From the NCBI GenBank assembly GCA_022828125.1, contig JAJEJD010000024.1:1-64000 (forward strand): a stretch of DNA of 64,000 nt, in the 5' to 3' direction. Below are positions 51,601 to 58,807 of this stretch, one piece after another. The notes beneath the pieces were generated by a model. That model saw only the letters and a list, made by a program, of their open reading frames with translations, searched no databases and was not told the DNA's origin. Source of the DNA: a bacterium (GTDB lineage Bacteria; UBA8248). A program made the position numbers and the translations under genes. Position 1 is the first letter of the stretch. Each line of letters starts with the position of its first letter.

Positions 51601-51964
51601 GGGAAATGAAATCGACATCGGCCTCGTTCTCTATGACCTCGCGGAGGCTCGAAACGAGCAGCGCGTGGTCGCATACCAGACCCGGTGAACCGTCCGGATA
51701 AGGAAGCAGGATCGGGTCGGAGCCGTCGTCGGGCAGCACCACGAAACCGATGCCCGGCTTGCTGCCGGAAAGCGTGTCGACATCAATCCCGACGTCGCGC
51801 AACAACCTCACTGCCGGCGGATGCAGCCATTCGCCCGCAAGGCGTTTCGACACGTTCGGATTCGCTTCGAGCAAGGCCACCCGGACGCCCTTGCGCGCAA
51901 GGACGATTGCGCACACGCATCCCACCGGTCCCGCGCCGATGACGGCGGCATCATACTTCGGCAC
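48629..51964 (-). CDS. Squalene-epoxidase-like FAD monooxygenase fused to oxidosqualene cyclase
   Basis: 1111 residues, about the sum of two enzymes. The N-terminal ~400 residues are a group A flavoprotein: YDAAVIGAGPVGCVCAIVLA (GxGxxG), LAGEWLHPPAV (like the GExxQPGG of squalene monooxygenases), IIGADGRASIVRRSLG (DG motif ~153) and VLIGDAAGHYHPMTAVGMTL (GD motif 278-279). A basic, variable linker follows (~400-480). From ~480 the chain is a triterpene cyclase: QW-type repeats (QREDGAWEGEMVW, RLQDGSWGL, NPDGGFGSYEA, RQDGGWGEHHSG), HPSNWYCHTRLIYMAMASIY (the MWCYCR region) and VSDCTAEALLGL with catalytic D848. DCTAE marks oxidosqualene cyclases; squalene-hopene cyclases have DxDDTA. The GTG at 51962-51964 is the likely start. 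The protein should epoxidise squalene and cyclise the product to a sterol-type skeleton. A substrate other than squalene is possible. Confidence 0.88.
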   Translation of the reverse strand: MPKYDAAVIGAGPVGCVCAIVLARKGVRVALLEANPNVSKRLAGEWLHPPAVRLLRDVGIDVDTLSGSKPGIGFVVLPDDGSDPILLPYPDGSPGLVCDHALLVSSLREVIENEADVDFISHARVNAVENERLTFTKNGSECAISADRIIGADGRASIVRRSLGYSMDPMLCSRMLGVTLPDADLLFEGYGHVVLGGPGPIFIYGLANGSVRVNLDVPLDCWNSSDRISFLSESYGGLLPEYLGQAFVEALHDRRFHAAANQLRPRVTYGNTRRVLIGDAAGHYHPMTAVGMTLSFGDALALSECEDFQRFTAERFQAIRVPEFLAMGLYEVLADYRTESVMLRKAVYQGWRANSGYRDRTMRILACEELSMPITVFSFCETVARAMGREITFSIRRLSWRRTLGSFRALAARLWWLLLGIRQLREATREGREESAKAREHLRRAFPYSIPSRTEPERPARAGEVESPDAGPALGSAAQCLVRLQREDGAWEGEMVWCPMLTAQYVLLHHIIGRPLDPGKRRRALRSFERTRLQDGSWGLHEHSSPHLFVTVLVYVAARLLGVEPDDPLIAPARRFIRAEGILGIPSWGKFWLALLNLYDWSGVNAVLPELWSLPRKIPLHPSNWYCHTRLIYMAMASIYARRFQAPVTPVIAALREELYPQGFAEADFPAARNRLRDADLFARPSVWLRLGYRFARLVERFHSKRLRARCMDAILGQIRWELQTTSHTSISPVSGILNILALWLHDPDDTDCRGALSKLDSWIWEDEDDGLRVTGARSASWDTGFALQALAAMPETDRVRDALRRGADFLLGEQIRTSFERFREAYRADPKGGWCFAGGWHGWPVSDCTAEALLGLVAARGDNADSSVLDEAIGFMLRSQNPDGGFGSYEARRSAIDLERLNPAEMFGESMTEHSFVECTASCMAALAVCRDRFPGIGDRSGVADSIARGASWLRRNQMADGSWRGVWGVQYIYGTLFGIRGLVSDRTGPDDPALRASCRWLLERQRQDGGWGEHHSGCLSGRYVPHQESQVIQTAWALIALLEAGETDWAAISRGACFLLDTQEAGGTWPKQDMAGVFFRTALLDYVLYRQYFPLHALGLYEQRRRKRL

Positions 51965-51968
51965 CGGG

Positions 51969-52133
51969 TCAGCGCTCCCCGGGAGGCGCCGGGGACGGCG
52001 CGGCGGCGGTTGCGGAGGGGTCGACGTTTATCGCGCCGGCATCGGCCGATGCCGAATTGGCGACAACGAAAAACATGGGAACCAATGGGAATAATTCAGC
52101 AAAATCGACAAAGATTTTAGAGATCGAGTTCAT
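51969..52133 (-). CDS. Possible small exported peptide upstream of the epoxidase-cyclase gene
   Basis: 54 residues from the internal Met MNSISKIFVDF. LFPLVPMFFVVANSASA looks like a signal or membrane segment and is followed by a Pro/Ala-rich tail. AGGA lies about ten bases before the ATG. It ends four bases before the GTG of the fusion gene, so translation could be coupled. It could equally be a chance ORF in the leader; no family is recognised. Confidence 0.35.
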   Translation of the reverse strand: MNSISKIFVDFAELFPLVPMFFVVANSASADAGAINVDPSATAAAPSPAPPGER

Positions 52134-52618
52134 CGAATCTTGATCCTGAATGATCAAATCAGACATCTATGTTTGCAAATGCCGCTTTCATTTCTTGAGC
52201 CGTTACCCGGTTCCTTGCATAGATTCGTGCTTTTCATTTTTGTATCGGCGTCAGCCTGGACGGATTGGGCCGGATGCCGCTCAACCTATGAGCTTTGGGG
52301 TGGGTTCCTGCGTATTCCCTCGAAAATGAGGTCTTGTATTTCGCAAACGACCCGATTACCGGGTCAACCCATAGATCACGCCGCAAAGAATATGTTGGCT
52401 ATGGCAACGAAGTTTGTCAAGAAAATTGATTTGAAATATCCGGCGTCACGAACGCCCGGAAGCGCTGGCGCCGGCTGCGCGGCTTCCGTCATCCGGCCGA
52501 CGCAGTCGCCGACGTGAGGTTCATCGATGGAGTGAACGACAAAGAAACGGGCGGGGGGGCATCAATCGCGCGGGAGCGCACCCGTGAGTCCGCCCGGCTT
52601 CGCGAACGGCCCTTCGCC
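52134..52618. other. AT-richer upstream region of the epoxidase-cyclase gene
   Basis: 485 bases with noticeably lower GC than the surroundings. It should contain the promoter of the minus-strand fusion gene. The 125-residue plus-strand ORF here has no ribosome site and no family resemblance. No palindrome or repeat is evident before the element beginning at 52619. Confidence 0.5.
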
Positions 52619-52903
52619 GGGGTTGTTGAAAAAGTCCTCACATCTCCCTCATCCTGAGTAGCGGCCCCTCGACTTCGCTCGGGACAAGCTCCACTCCCGT
52701 CTTCCTCATCCTGAGTAGCCGCCGAAGGCGGCGTATCGAAGGATGCACTCTCGCACGAAGGGAGGCGCCTCCCATCCTTCGATACGGCGCTTGCGCGCCT
52801 ACTCAGGATGAGGTTTTGTGGCCGCCTGCGCTGGTAGGGAAGAAGTATCGCCGCGCAACCCCCAATACCGCTCGCTCCCCAAACGGGGTTTTTCAACAAC
52901 CCC
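52619..52903. mobile_element. MITE-like element with GTTGAAAAA inverted ends and probable target duplication
   Basis: GGGGTTGTTGAAAAAG at the left is the exact inverse of CTTTTTCAACAACCCC-like GTTTTTCAACAACCCC at the right, over about 16 bases. The flanks share TCGCCGG (52614-52620 and 52904-52910), as expected for a 7-bp target duplication. The interior carries its own inverted repeats (CATCCTGAGTAG...CGTATCGAAGGATG and CATCCTTCGATACGG...CTACTCAGGATG). No coding gene lies inside, so it would need a transposase from elsewhere. Confidence 0.65.
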
Positions 52904-52979
52904 TCGCCGGTCGGGTTTGATTCCGTACCTTCCGTCCGGGTATTCATCCCTCGCGCGGGGGGCGCATTTGCCCGCATTT

Positions 52980-53225
52980 GCGGCGAAGCGCTCATCACTC
53001 CCTCCCGGCGTCCGGGCGAAATTCCTTGCGTCTCGTTCGAGATCGACCCGCATTTGCCCGCATTTGGCGTCGGGGGTTTTCGCGTCGATGGGGTATGCTG
53101 GAGAGGCCGCCCGTTTGCTTTTGGTTTTTTCACGCGGCGGAGCGCCCATCACGCCTTCCCGGAGTCCGGACAAAATTCCTTGCGTCTCGTTCGAGATCGA
53201 CCCGCATTTGCCCGCATTTGGCGTC
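52980..53225. repeat. Two ~92-bp direct repeats, spacing 154
   Basis: Copies at 52980-53071 and 53134-53225. The first part (GCGGCGAAGCGCTCATCAC and GCGGCGGAGCGCCCATCAC) differs at several positions, while the last ~46 bases, ending in CCCGCATTTGCCCGCATTTGGCGTC, are identical. The CCCGCATTTG unit recurs nearby in both orientations. No gene is supported here. From 53226 to 53517 the sequence continues as AT-rich then GCGGGG-rich spacer with nothing recognisable. Confidence 0.7.
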
Positions 53226-53517
53226 CACGCGGATTCGGGGGATTCCGGTATGATAGCGAAGCTGATCGCTTCGCTCAAAGATATGGAATTTCCGAAAAAT
53301 TCGATAAATATCGATAAATTCTCGGGGTTTTTCGGTAAATTGCCGACAAATTTTCGAGGGGAAATGCGGGGAATTGCGGGGATGTGCGCGGGCGAAAATC
53401 CTCCTCCGCAGAAACGTCGTGAGCATACCACGGCCCTGCAGGCGGGCGCGCAACGGTAAATGCGGGGAACTGCGGGGGTGCAATCGCGGGCGGGCGTCCG
53501 CTACCGAACCGCGGCCC

Positions 53518-53745
53518 CTAAGGGCCGGGATAGGCCTCGGGCGGCTTGGCGTCGTCCGGCGATCTCTTTGATTTTACTCGCTTTCTGGTGACGATGGAAT
53601 CGTCCTTGAGCCGCGCGACCGGGTCTTCCTCATCATCCCCGCGCCCGTAGGCGTTGCCCTTCTCGAAGGCGAGCCTGCCGAAGAGGCGGTTGAGATTATT
53701 GCGCGCGACCTCCTCGTCTTCGGCCTCGTTCCTGCGTTTGCCCAT
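53518..53745 (-). CDS. Hypothetical small charged protein, 75 residues
   Basis: No recognised family. The chain is hydrophilic with alternating acidic and basic stretches: GKRRNEAEDEEVARNNLNRL, FGRLAFEKGNAYGRGDDEED and VTRKRVKSKRSPDDAKPP. GGGGAGAGAG precedes the start. It follows the metallo-hydrolase gene by about 40 bases and may be the last gene of that operon. Confidence 0.6.
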   Translation of the reverse strand: MGKRRNEAEDEEVARNNLNRLFGRLAFEKGNAYGRGDDEEDPVARLKDDSIVTRKRVKSKRSPDDAKPPEAYPGP

Positions 53746-53785
53746 GTCTGCTCTCTCCCCTGTTTCGCCAAGTAAAGTCAATAGT

Positions 53786-54892
53786 TTACAGGAATTTCCA
53801 CCGCTCGCCCACCGCCATGATCCGGACGCGCGAGGCGTCCGCGCCCGTCTCGGCCATGCGCTGCCTGAGCACCCTGGGCGGGTGGTCGAGCGGCTCGTCC
53901 GTCAGGTCGAACGTACCCCAGTGCATGGGGATCATCCGGCGCGCGCCCAGTTCCTGAAACGCCCGCAGCCCCTCGGCGGGGTTCATGTGGGAATAGCGCA
54001 TCATCCAGCGGGGCTCGTACGCGCCGATGGGGAGCATCGCCACGTCGATGGGGCCGTACTTGCGGCCGAACTCCCTAAACCCTTGAAAATAGCCGCTGTC
54101 GCCGCCGTGATAATACTTTCGACCGCCGGTCTCGACCAGCCACGAACACCAGAGCGTGGAGTCCCGCGCCATCCCGAAGCGGTTCGACCAGTGCTGTGCG
54201 GGCAGGCAGGTCAGGCGGGTGCCGCCGTGCTCGGCACTCCGCCACCAGTCGAGCTCCACGGCGCGCCTGCCGAGCGATTCCACGAACGCGCCAAGCCCCA
54301 TCGGAACGTGCCAGATTACATCTTCGGGCAGGTTCTCAATCGTCCACGCGTCGAGATGATCGTAATGGTTGTGGGAGATCAGCGCCGCGGCGCCCTTCGG
54401 AATCGAAGCCGCAGGCACGCCCGGCGGCTGACGGCGTCCATGCCAAAAAGCGCCCGCGCCGAAATGCGGGTCCGCCAGGACGACGTTCGGGCCGTCCTGA
54501 ATGATGAAGCCGCAATGCCCGACACAGGTGATGGAAGGCTCATTCTGCGGTTTCGACAAATACGCGCCGTCGTTGGAAACGACTGGAACTTCTGGCGTTT
54601 TGGCGTTTTTGATCTCTGCGAACTCGTTTCGGTACAGGAATTTCCATTTGTACAGATTGACCCGCGAGCCCGGATTCGGCCACCAGGGGTTGAACCACTT
54701 GCCCGGCCCCCCGTGCGGCAAATACAGAGAAGCCGCCTCACGCGAGACGAGGCCTTGCGCTTCAGGAGGCGGCGCCGTCGGCCCCTTGATACCCAGACCC
54801 ATCTTCGCGCACCCTCCCGCAAGACCCAACGCGCCAAGCCCCACGAGACCGGCGCGCTTGAGAAATTTTCGTCTGCCGATTTTCGGTTTCAT
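53786..54892 (-). CDS. Exported MBL-fold metallo-hydrolase (NAPE-PLD-like)
   Basis: 368 residues. The N-terminus GRRKFLKRAGLVGLGALG is a Tat signal followed by LAGGCAKMG, a lipobox. ITCVGHCGFIIQDGPNVVLA, AALISHNHYDHLDAWTIENL (HxHxDH), YYHGGDSGYFQGFREFG and PIGAYEPRWMMRYSHMNPAE are typical of the NAPE-PLD/UlaG-like branch. The ATG at 54890-54892 has a weak ribosome site; the longer ORF overlaps the preceding gene. It is probably a lipid- or phosphodiester-cleaving lipoprotein. Confidence 0.85.
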   Translation of the reverse strand: MKPKIGRRKFLKRAGLVGLGALGLAGGCAKMGLGIKGPTAPPPEAQGLVSREAASLYLPHGGPGKWFNPWWPNPGSRVNLYKWKFLYRNEFAEIKNAKTPEVPVVSNDGAYLSKPQNEPSITCVGHCGFIIQDGPNVVLADPHFGAGAFWHGRRQPPGVPAASIPKGAAALISHNHYDHLDAWTIENLPEDVIWHVPMGLGAFVESLGRRAVELDWWRSAEHGGTRLTCLPAQHWSNRFGMARDSTLWCSWLVETGGRKYYHGGDSGYFQGFREFGRKYGPIDVAMLPIGAYEPRWMMRYSHMNPAEGLRAFQELGARRMIPMHWGTFDLTDEPLDHPPRVLRQRMAETGADASRVRIMAVGERWKFL

Positions 54893-54945
54893 CGCAACCC
54901 ACGCGGCGGCGGTTTCAGACTGCCTCCATACCAGCGAAAAGTATA

Positions 54946-55818
54946 TCAGCCCAAAGACGCATACCACCCCGCAATCGCCCGGCCCATCTCATCGGGCGAG
55001 TCCTCATGGCAGTAGTGCAACCCGGCCACAGTCACCTCCTTCACGTTCGGCCAACTGCGAATCATCCTGCGGTGCTCCCCCACGAGCACGGCGCCGGGGT
55101 CTGAATTGATGAACAGTTTCGGGGCGGGATGTTTTTCAAGCCAGGCGTTGTTGCGCTCGATGATCTCAAGAACGTCCGCGGGCTCGCCCTCGATGGGAAT
55201 CTCGCGCGGCCAGGTGAGCGTGGGCCTCCTGTCCTCGCCGGGATTGCGATATGGCCTCCGGTACTCGTCGTGAATTTCCGGGGATACCTCGCGGATGACC
55301 ATGGCGGGCAGAATCTTCTCCACGAAGAAGTTCTGCTCCAGGACGAGTTCTTCACCCTCCCCGCTCCTGAACCTCTTGAAAAGCGCCTGTACTTCGGGCG
55401 GCCAATGGCTCCACTCGAAATCGCCGACGACTCCCTGACATATCACGACGCCCTTGAGCGCATCCTGTCTCTCCGACGCCCACGTGAAGCCCAGTTGCGC
55501 GCCCCAGTCGTGCGTCACGATGGTGACGTTCTCCGTGACCCCCAGGGCATCCATGAGCGCGTTCGTGAAGGGCTGGTGATCGACCAGGCGATACATGGAG
55601 CCTGGGAGTTTTTCGGAGTCGCCCTGGCCGATGTTGTCTATCGCGATGCAGCGGCCCAGACCCTCGACGTGGGGAATTACGTTCCGCCACATGTAGGAGG
55701 AAGTGATGTTGCCGTGAAAAAAGACGATAGGATCCCCCTCGCCCGCCTCGACGTAGGCCATCTTCCGGCCCAGGACTTCCGCGAATTTTTTCTCATACCT
55801 CATTCGAGGCTCTATCAT
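54946..55818 (-). CDS. dhaA: Haloalkane dehalogenase
   Basis: 290 residues with alpha/beta hydrolase fold. FFHGNITSSYMWRNVIPHVE holds the halide-stabilising Asn; VTIVTHDWGAQLGFTWA has the nucleophilic Asp and the adjacent Trp; the C-terminal AGLHYCHEDSPDEMGRAIAG provides the catalytic His. The overall pattern follows the LinB/DhaA group. GAGGTGGCG precedes ATG 55818. It hydrolyses carbon-halogen bonds in alkyl halides. Its place in an operon with an oxidoreductase and two SDRs suggests oxidation of the alcohol formed. Confidence 0.88.
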   Translation of the reverse strand: MIEPRMRYEKKFAEVLGRKMAYVEAGEGDPIVFFHGNITSSYMWRNVIPHVEGLGRCIAIDNIGQGDSEKLPGSMYRLVDHQPFTNALMDALGVTENVTIVTHDWGAQLGFTWASERQDALKGVVICQGVVGDFEWSHWPPEVQALFKRFRSGEGEELVLEQNFFVEKILPAMVIREVSPEIHDEYRRPYRNPGEDRRPTLTWPREIPIEGEPADVLEIIERNNAWLEKHPAPKLFINSDPGAVLVGEHRRMIRSWPNVKEVTVAGLHYCHEDSPDEMGRAIAGWYASLG

Positions 55819-55840
55819 CGCCACCTCATTTGAATCTGCT

Positions 55841-56887
55841 CTATTCGCCTACCCGCAAGACCAGCTTGCCGCGCACGTGGCCCTCTTCCAGGAGCGTGTG
55901 GGCGGCGGCGATGTTCTGCGCGTTCATGACCCCCATATCAGTGAGTTCCGGCGCCCTGATCTCCCCCGTCTCCACCCAGTCGCGGATTTCTTCCAGCGCT
56001 TTCTTGTAGACGCCGTAATAGGCAGGACCGCCCCCGCGCACGGGCGCGCGGAGGAAGGTGCCGTGAAACGAAGCCGACTTGGTGAACAGAGGGCCTTCCT
56101 GGGATGAGAAAAACTCGTCGATGGGCGCGCCCGGCTCCGGCGCAATGGAGGAGATTCTCCCCCAGTAGTCCACCACCTCGCAGCAGAGTTTCTTCATCTC
56201 GCGGCCCACGAAATCGAACGTGGCCGGATATAGACGGCCTCCGTTCATCTCCACCGCCTTATCAGCCAACTCATCGAGCGATAGCCCGGCATACCTGAGC
56301 ACGCCGACCGGGACGGGCGCGATCAATTTTTCGATGTATTTTGCGCTCTCATCGCTTCCCGCCGTCACGACGATGGGAGACGCCCCGATACGTGCAAGCA
56401 CCTGAAGCCCCATGGTCCCGACGCCACCCGAACCGCCCGCCACGAATACCGCCTCTCCCGCCTGCACCCGCGCCTTCATGATCACCGCCTCATGGGCGGT
56501 CAGCGAGACGAGCGGCAGCGCGGCCGCCTGCTCGAAAGTGGCGTTCCCGGGTTTTTTCACGACGAACGCCTGGTGGATGCACACGAACTCGGCATACCCG
56601 TCCCCGCCGCTGTCACCGAACCTCGGCAGATAGGCCATCACCTCATCGCCGGGGGAGAACTCCGCCACATTCTCGCCCACCGATTCGACCACGCCTGCGG
56701 TATCCCGGCCCAGGATGATGGGAACCGCACCCTGGTTGCCGCCCCGTCTGGCCTTGAAATCGGTCGGGTTCACGGAAACCGCTCTCGCCCGGATTTTCAC
56801 CTGGTCCGAATCGGGTTCTCTCTCGGGCCATTCGGCGTCCTCGAAATTCTCCACCCCTCCGAACTCTTTCAACACGACTGCTCGCAT
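55841..56887 (-). CDS. Quinone oxidoreductase-like MDR alcohol dehydrogenase
   Basis: 348 residues. VVLKEFGGVENFEDAEWPER and RAVSVNPTDFKARRGGNQGA open the protein, then ILGRDTAGVVESVGENVAEF. The NADPH site is EAVFVAGGSGGVGTMGLQVL (GGxGGVG). There are no zinc ligands, consistent with the quinone-oxidoreductase branch. It starts 11 bases after the first SDR gene and ends 22 before the dehalogenase. It probably reduces an enone or quinone, or oxidises an alcohol, in the same pathway. Confidence 0.88.
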   Translation of the reverse strand: MRAVVLKEFGGVENFEDAEWPEREPDSDQVKIRARAVSVNPTDFKARRGGNQGAVPIILGRDTAGVVESVGENVAEFSPGDEVMAYLPRFGDSGGDGYAEFVCIHQAFVVKKPGNATFEQAAALPLVSLTAHEAVIMKARVQAGEAVFVAGGSGGVGTMGLQVLARIGASPIVVTAGSDESAKYIEKLIAPVPVGVLRYAGLSLDELADKAVEMNGGRLYPATFDFVGREMKKLCCEVVDYWGRISSIAPEPGAPIDEFFSSQEGPLFTKSASFHGTFLRAPVRGGGPAYYGVYKKALEEIRDWVETGEIRAPELTDMGVMNAQNIAAAHTLLEEGHVRGKLVLRVGE

Positions 56888-56898
56888 TTTCCCCTCCG

Positions 56899-57684
56899 CT
56901 ATACCATCCAGGCCCCGCCTGCGACGACCATTCCCTGTCCGGTGACGTTTCTGCTCTCATCGCTCGCAAGATAGACCGCCATGTGGCCCACGTCGTCGGG
57001 CGTCTGCTCGCGTCCCATGGGAACCGTCGCCTCGACGTACTCGTCGAATACCCGTCTCGCGGGCCTGTCCGTATCCGCCCCGATGATGACGCCGTGGCCC
57101 TTCTCCCAGATGTTCGTCCACAAAAGCCCCGGGTTGATCGCGTTTACGTTCACGTTGTAGGGGGCCATCTCCCTGGCGAAGCTCATGGTGAAGTTCATGC
57201 ACGCCGCCTTGGACGCGGAATAATGCGGCACGTCCGCGTTCGCGCGCCTCGCAGCGAGCGAGGCCAGATTGATGATCTTCCCGTACCGTCGCTCGCGCAT
57301 GTGAGGAGCAATCGCCCGGCACATCAGAAAAACGCCCGCCGCGTTCACCGCGAAGACGGCGTTCCATTCATCCAGCGTTATCCGGTCGATGGGCCTTCCC
57401 ACGAGCGCGGCCCCCCTGCCGTGGCAGTTCACCAGAATGTCGACATGCCCCATCCGTTCGATAGCCGTCCGGGCGATCTCCTCCGCTTCCGCCTCGCTCG
57501 ACACGTCCGCCGCCAGGGCGAAATGCGCCCCCTCGCCCGCGTCGTCGAGTCCTCCTTGAGTTACCTCATCGCTCAAGTCGACCACGCAAATTTGCGCGCC
57601 CTCTAGGGAGAAAGCGCGGACGATGGCCCGGCCGATTCCACCGCCGCCGCCTGTTACGACCGCCTTCTTCCCTTCCAGGCGCAT
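56899..57684 (-). CDS. Short-chain dehydrogenase/reductase (copy 1 of a tandem pair)
   Basis: 261 residues. GKKAVVTGGGGGIGRAIVRA has the TGGxGGIG cofactor site, NCHGRGAALVG the NAG-like position, and NLASLAARRANADVPHYSAS KAA the Ser-Tyr-Lys catalytic set. The second ATG (57682-57684) has AGGGAGG at better spacing than the first. The paralogue just upstream has the same length and is closely similar throughout, differing mainly in scattered substitutions. Confidence 0.92.
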   Translation of the reverse strand: MRLEGKKAVVTGGGGGIGRAIVRAFSLEGAQICVVDLSDEVTQGGLDDAGEGAHFALAADVSSEAEAEEIARTAIERMGHVDILVNCHGRGAALVGRPIDRITLDEWNAVFAVNAAGVFLMCRAIAPHMRERRYGKIINLASLAARRANADVPHYSASKAACMNFTMSFAREMAPYNVNVNAINPGLLWTNIWEKGHGVIIGADTDRPARRVFDEYVEATVPMGREQTPDDVGHMAVYLASDESRNVTGQGMVVAGGAWMV

Positions 57685-57745
57685 TCGCATTCCTCCCTGC
57701 AGGAAACCTGGACTCATGACACCGGGGTTGTTTCGTTCGACCTGC

Positions 57746-58531
57746 TTAGACCATCCAGGCCCCACCTGCGAGGAGCAGGCCCTGCCCCGTGACGTTTTTG
57801 CTCTCATCACTCGCGAGGTAGACCGCCATGTGGCCCACGTCATCCGGCGTCTGCTCGCGGCCCAGGGGAACCGCCGCCTGTACGAACTCGTCGAAAACCC
57901 GTCTGGGAGGCCTGTCCGTCTCCGCGCCGATGATGACGCCGTGGCCCTTCTCCCAGAGGTTCGTCCACAACAGACCCGGGTTGATCGCGTTCACGTTCAC
58001 GTTGTAGGGAGCCATCTCCTTGGCGAGGCTCATGGTGAAGTTCATGCACGCCGCCTTGGAAGCGCAATAATGCGGCACGTTTTCGTTCGCGCGCCTTGCG
58101 GCGAGCGAGGCCAGGTTGATGATTTTCCCGTATTTGCGTTCGCGCATGTGGGAGGCGATAGCGCGACACATCAGGAACACGCCCGTTGCGTTCACGTTGA
58201 AGACGGCGTTCCACTCCTCAAGGGTGATGTTGTCGATAGGGTTTCCCATGAGTGCGGACGCCCTGCCGTGGCAATTCACGAGTATATCGATGTGCCCCAT
58301 CCGCTCGATGGCCGTGCTTATGATGTTTTCCGCTTCTGATTCGCTCGTCACGTCCGCCGCCAGGGCGAAGTGCTCCCCCTCGCCGGCGTCATCAAGTCCC
58401 TGCTGAGTCACTTCCTCGTTTATGTCGACCACGCAAATCCGCGCGCCTTCGCGGGCGAACGCTCGAATGATGCCCCGGCCGATTCCGCCGCCGCCGCCCG
58501 TGACGACCGCTGTTTTTCCCTCCAAACGCAT
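57746..58531 (-). CDS. Short-chain dehydrogenase/reductase (copy 2 of a tandem pair)
   Basis: 261 residues. GKTAVVTGGGGGIGRGIIRA and NLASLAARRANENVPHYCAS are the cofactor and catalytic segments; here Cys follows the active-site Tyr where copy 1 has Ser. AAGGAGGG precedes ATG 58531. It lies first in the operon; the two copies face the same way, 61 bases apart, implying a fairly recent duplication. Preference for distinct substrates or cofactors cannot be told. Confidence 0.92.
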   Translation of the reverse strand: MRLEGKTAVVTGGGGGIGRGIIRAFAREGARICVVDINEEVTQQGLDDAGEGEHFALAADVTSESEAENIISTAIERMGHIDILVNCHGRASALMGNPIDNITLEEWNAVFNVNATGVFLMCRAIASHMRERKYGKIINLASLAARRANENVPHYCASKAACMNFTMSLAKEMAPYNVNVNAINPGLLWTNLWEKGHGVIIGAETDRPPRRVFDEFVQAAVPLGREQTPDDVGHMAVYLASDESKNVTGQGLLLAGGAWMV

Positions 58532-58807
58532 TCGCATCCCTCCTTGATGAAACTCCACTTATTGAACGGAGAAAACCGCTCACGCATGTTTCGAGACTGA
58601 AACGAGATATTCCTTCCTGAAACACGATGTCCGCCGATTCTAGCAAGATTCGAACGGGGTGAATATCTCCTGACCCCAACGCATGAAACTCAACCTCGGG
58701 GAGTTTCCCCCGCACGGGGAGAATGGTATTCTCCCCCCGTTTCGAAACCCTTTACAGAACAACCGCGGGCATCACAAGAATGTCCCTCAAAACGACAGGA
58801 GCATGAA

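Noticed and set aside
52140-52517. 125-residue plus-strand ORF
   Set aside because: No ribosome site, no family resemblance and it lies in the control region of the fusion gene.
52980-53225. CRISPR array
   Set aside because: Only two long repeat units, imperfectly conserved, with no series of equal spacers and no cas genes.
53654-55015. 453-residue plus-strand ORF
   Set aside because: Antisense to the Tat-exported metallo-hydrolase; no recognisable domain.
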